Source: Asaia sp037151935
GTDB taxonomy: Bacteria > Pseudomonadota > Alphaproteobacteria > Acetobacterales > Acetobacteraceae
NCBI RefSeq assembly: GCF_051628905.1
Contig: NZ_CP157575.1
Span: 1,612,001 to 1,676,000 of the forward strand
DNA: 64,000 nt
Reading direction: 5' to 3'
The notes under the pieces were generated by a model, which searched no databases, was not told the origin of the DNA, and worked only from the letters and a program-made list of their open reading frames with translations. The translations under genes and the position numbers were made by a program. Positions 63,224 to 64,000 of this stretch are shown here, piece after piece. Each line of letters begins with the position of its first letter. Position 1 is the stretch's first letter.

Positions 63224-64000
63224 TCACAAGCCCATCAGGCTCTGCGCGCGACTGACATAACTTCCGACATCGACACTCATGGTCGCTGCACCAGCGTTTT
63301 GCGAAACAAGAATCAGATCGTCGGCGTTCGAGACCTGTGCCTTATCGAGCGCCTGACCGGACTCGTTCCTGACTTGCAACAGACTGGTTCCCGCGAGGGA
63401 GAGGTTCGATCCGACCGCAGCGAGGGCTGTAGGTATACGAGTCACAGTCGTGGCACTCTGCCAGAGAGAACTCGCCTTTCCCAGCGCATCCTGCGCGCGG
63501 GCTACTGCGCCTCCCGCACCCAGAATTTGTGCTACCGGCATGAGCTGACTCACGACAGACGACATCATATTTGTGCCGATCCACCCTGAATCGGTCATCT
63601 GCCCGAGCACAGTCGAAAGAACGCTCAGGCCGGAAGCCATATCCAGACTGACTGTTTCCGACGACCCCAGCACCATCACAGGGGGGCTGACTTCCCGCTC
63701 CAGAACCAGACGATAGGGGCAGATCGTCCCGCGCGCCCGATAAGACCAGGAAAACTCGGCAATCCAGACCCGTGCTGACAGGTCGGCGACCGAAAAAGCC
63801 AGAACCTGAGCGGCTTCGCGCATCGCCTCCAGACGACGCGCCCTGCTCGTCGCCATCGGCCCGATGAAGCGCCCGGTCAAAATCAGACGTGCCGGGTCGT
63901 TTCCTACCGAATCGATCACACGTCCGCCTCCGAGAAGGCGGTGGATGATCAGGATCTGACGACCACCGATAATCAACTCGTCCGGCACTTCGGGCCCGCT
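63224..64000 (-). CDS. phage tail/baseplate protein (5' part outside window)
   Basis: Open frame to the right edge, with at least 258 codons visible. It begins within the window at SGPEVPDELIIGGRQILIIH and shows ARLILTGRFIGPMATSRARR and VWIAEFSWSYRARGTICPYR, a pattern seen in baseplate/DNA-circularisation-type proteins that lie between the tape measure and gpX. The C-terminal part is helical and Ala/Ser-rich. Assignment is by position and faint pattern. Confidence 0.6.
   Translation of the reverse strand, partial: SGPEVPDELIIGGRQILIIHRLLGGGRVIDSVGNDPARLILTGRFIGPMATSRARRLEAMREAAQVLAFSVADLSARVWIAEFSWSYRARGTICPYRLVLEREVSPPVMVLGSSETVSLDMASGLSVLSTVLGQMTDSGWIGTNMMSSVVSQLMPVAQILGAGGAVARAQDALGKASSLWQSATTVTRIPTALAAVGSNLSLAGTSLLQVRNESGQALDKAQVSNADDLILVSQNAGAATMSVDVGSYVSRAQSLMGL

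Noticed and set aside
1..64000. CRISPR arrays, insertion sequences, tRNA and rRNA genes
   Set aside because: None recognised on either strand; the REP-like elements are palindromes, not spaced direct repeats.

Overview
The window looks like chromosome of an acetic acid bacterium (Alphaproteobacteria, Acetobacteraceae; Asaia/Kozakia/Gluconobacter-like). The reasons are a high-GC core genome, the alphaproteobacterial block gltX-pyrB-pyrC'-plsY-dprA-topA, an operon for a three-subunit periplasmic FAD dehydrogenase with a tri-heme cytochrome c, and a surface protein joining AIDA-type repeats to a Hint domain. Genus is an inference; no rRNA or tRNA gene was recognised.

Layout. 0-2.5 kb: 3' part of an ABC exporter (-), then nth and a small DUF1330-like gene (+). 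2.5-9.4 kb: an accessory island on the minus strand with a predicted autotransporter-type O-heptosyltransferase directly upstream of a 1370-residue strand-loop-strand repeat protein ending in a Hint domain, flanked by two gene-poor stretches. 9.4-15 kb: M23-like exported protein, Na+/H+ antiporter, ComEC, and a purine nucleoside permease-family gene bracketed by two inverted copies of a REP-like palindromic repeat. 15-25.4 kb: the co-directional core block gltX, pyrB, inactive-looking pyrC', plsY, dprA, topA, an S41 protease and DUF1491. 25.6-33.8 kb: OmpA-like protein, cysK with a divergent Rrf2 regulator, two small exported proteins, parE, an RhtA-like exporter, YfdX. 33.9-45.7 kb (all -): ileS-lspA-DUF3035 lipoprotein-mutL, a small protein, and a long run recX-CHAP lipoprotein-tatA-mtnB-mtnD-mtnC-ribF-DUF3667. 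45.8-56.5 kb (+): D-aminopeptidase, argD-argF, hslO plus two uncharacterised genes, then the gluconate-dehydrogenase-type operon. 56.5-64 kb (-): contractile-phage tail/baseplate genes running off the window end.

Functional themes. The surface island pairs a glycosyltransferase carrying a four-cysteine metal finger with the repeat type that this family modifies, but the acceptor has neither a Sec signal nor an autotransporter beta-barrel; this is the most interesting system here. The FAD dehydrogenase operon fits periplasmic sugar/sugar-acid oxidation. MtnB, MtnD and MtnC are consecutive steps of methionine salvage and CysK makes cysteine. ComEC and DprA are both natural-transformation proteins. 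The baseplate genes follow the usual contractile-tail order (X, D, V, W, J, fibre, I-like) and end in a glycine-rich fibre or adhesin that abuts the cytochrome gene with only about 20 bp between them.
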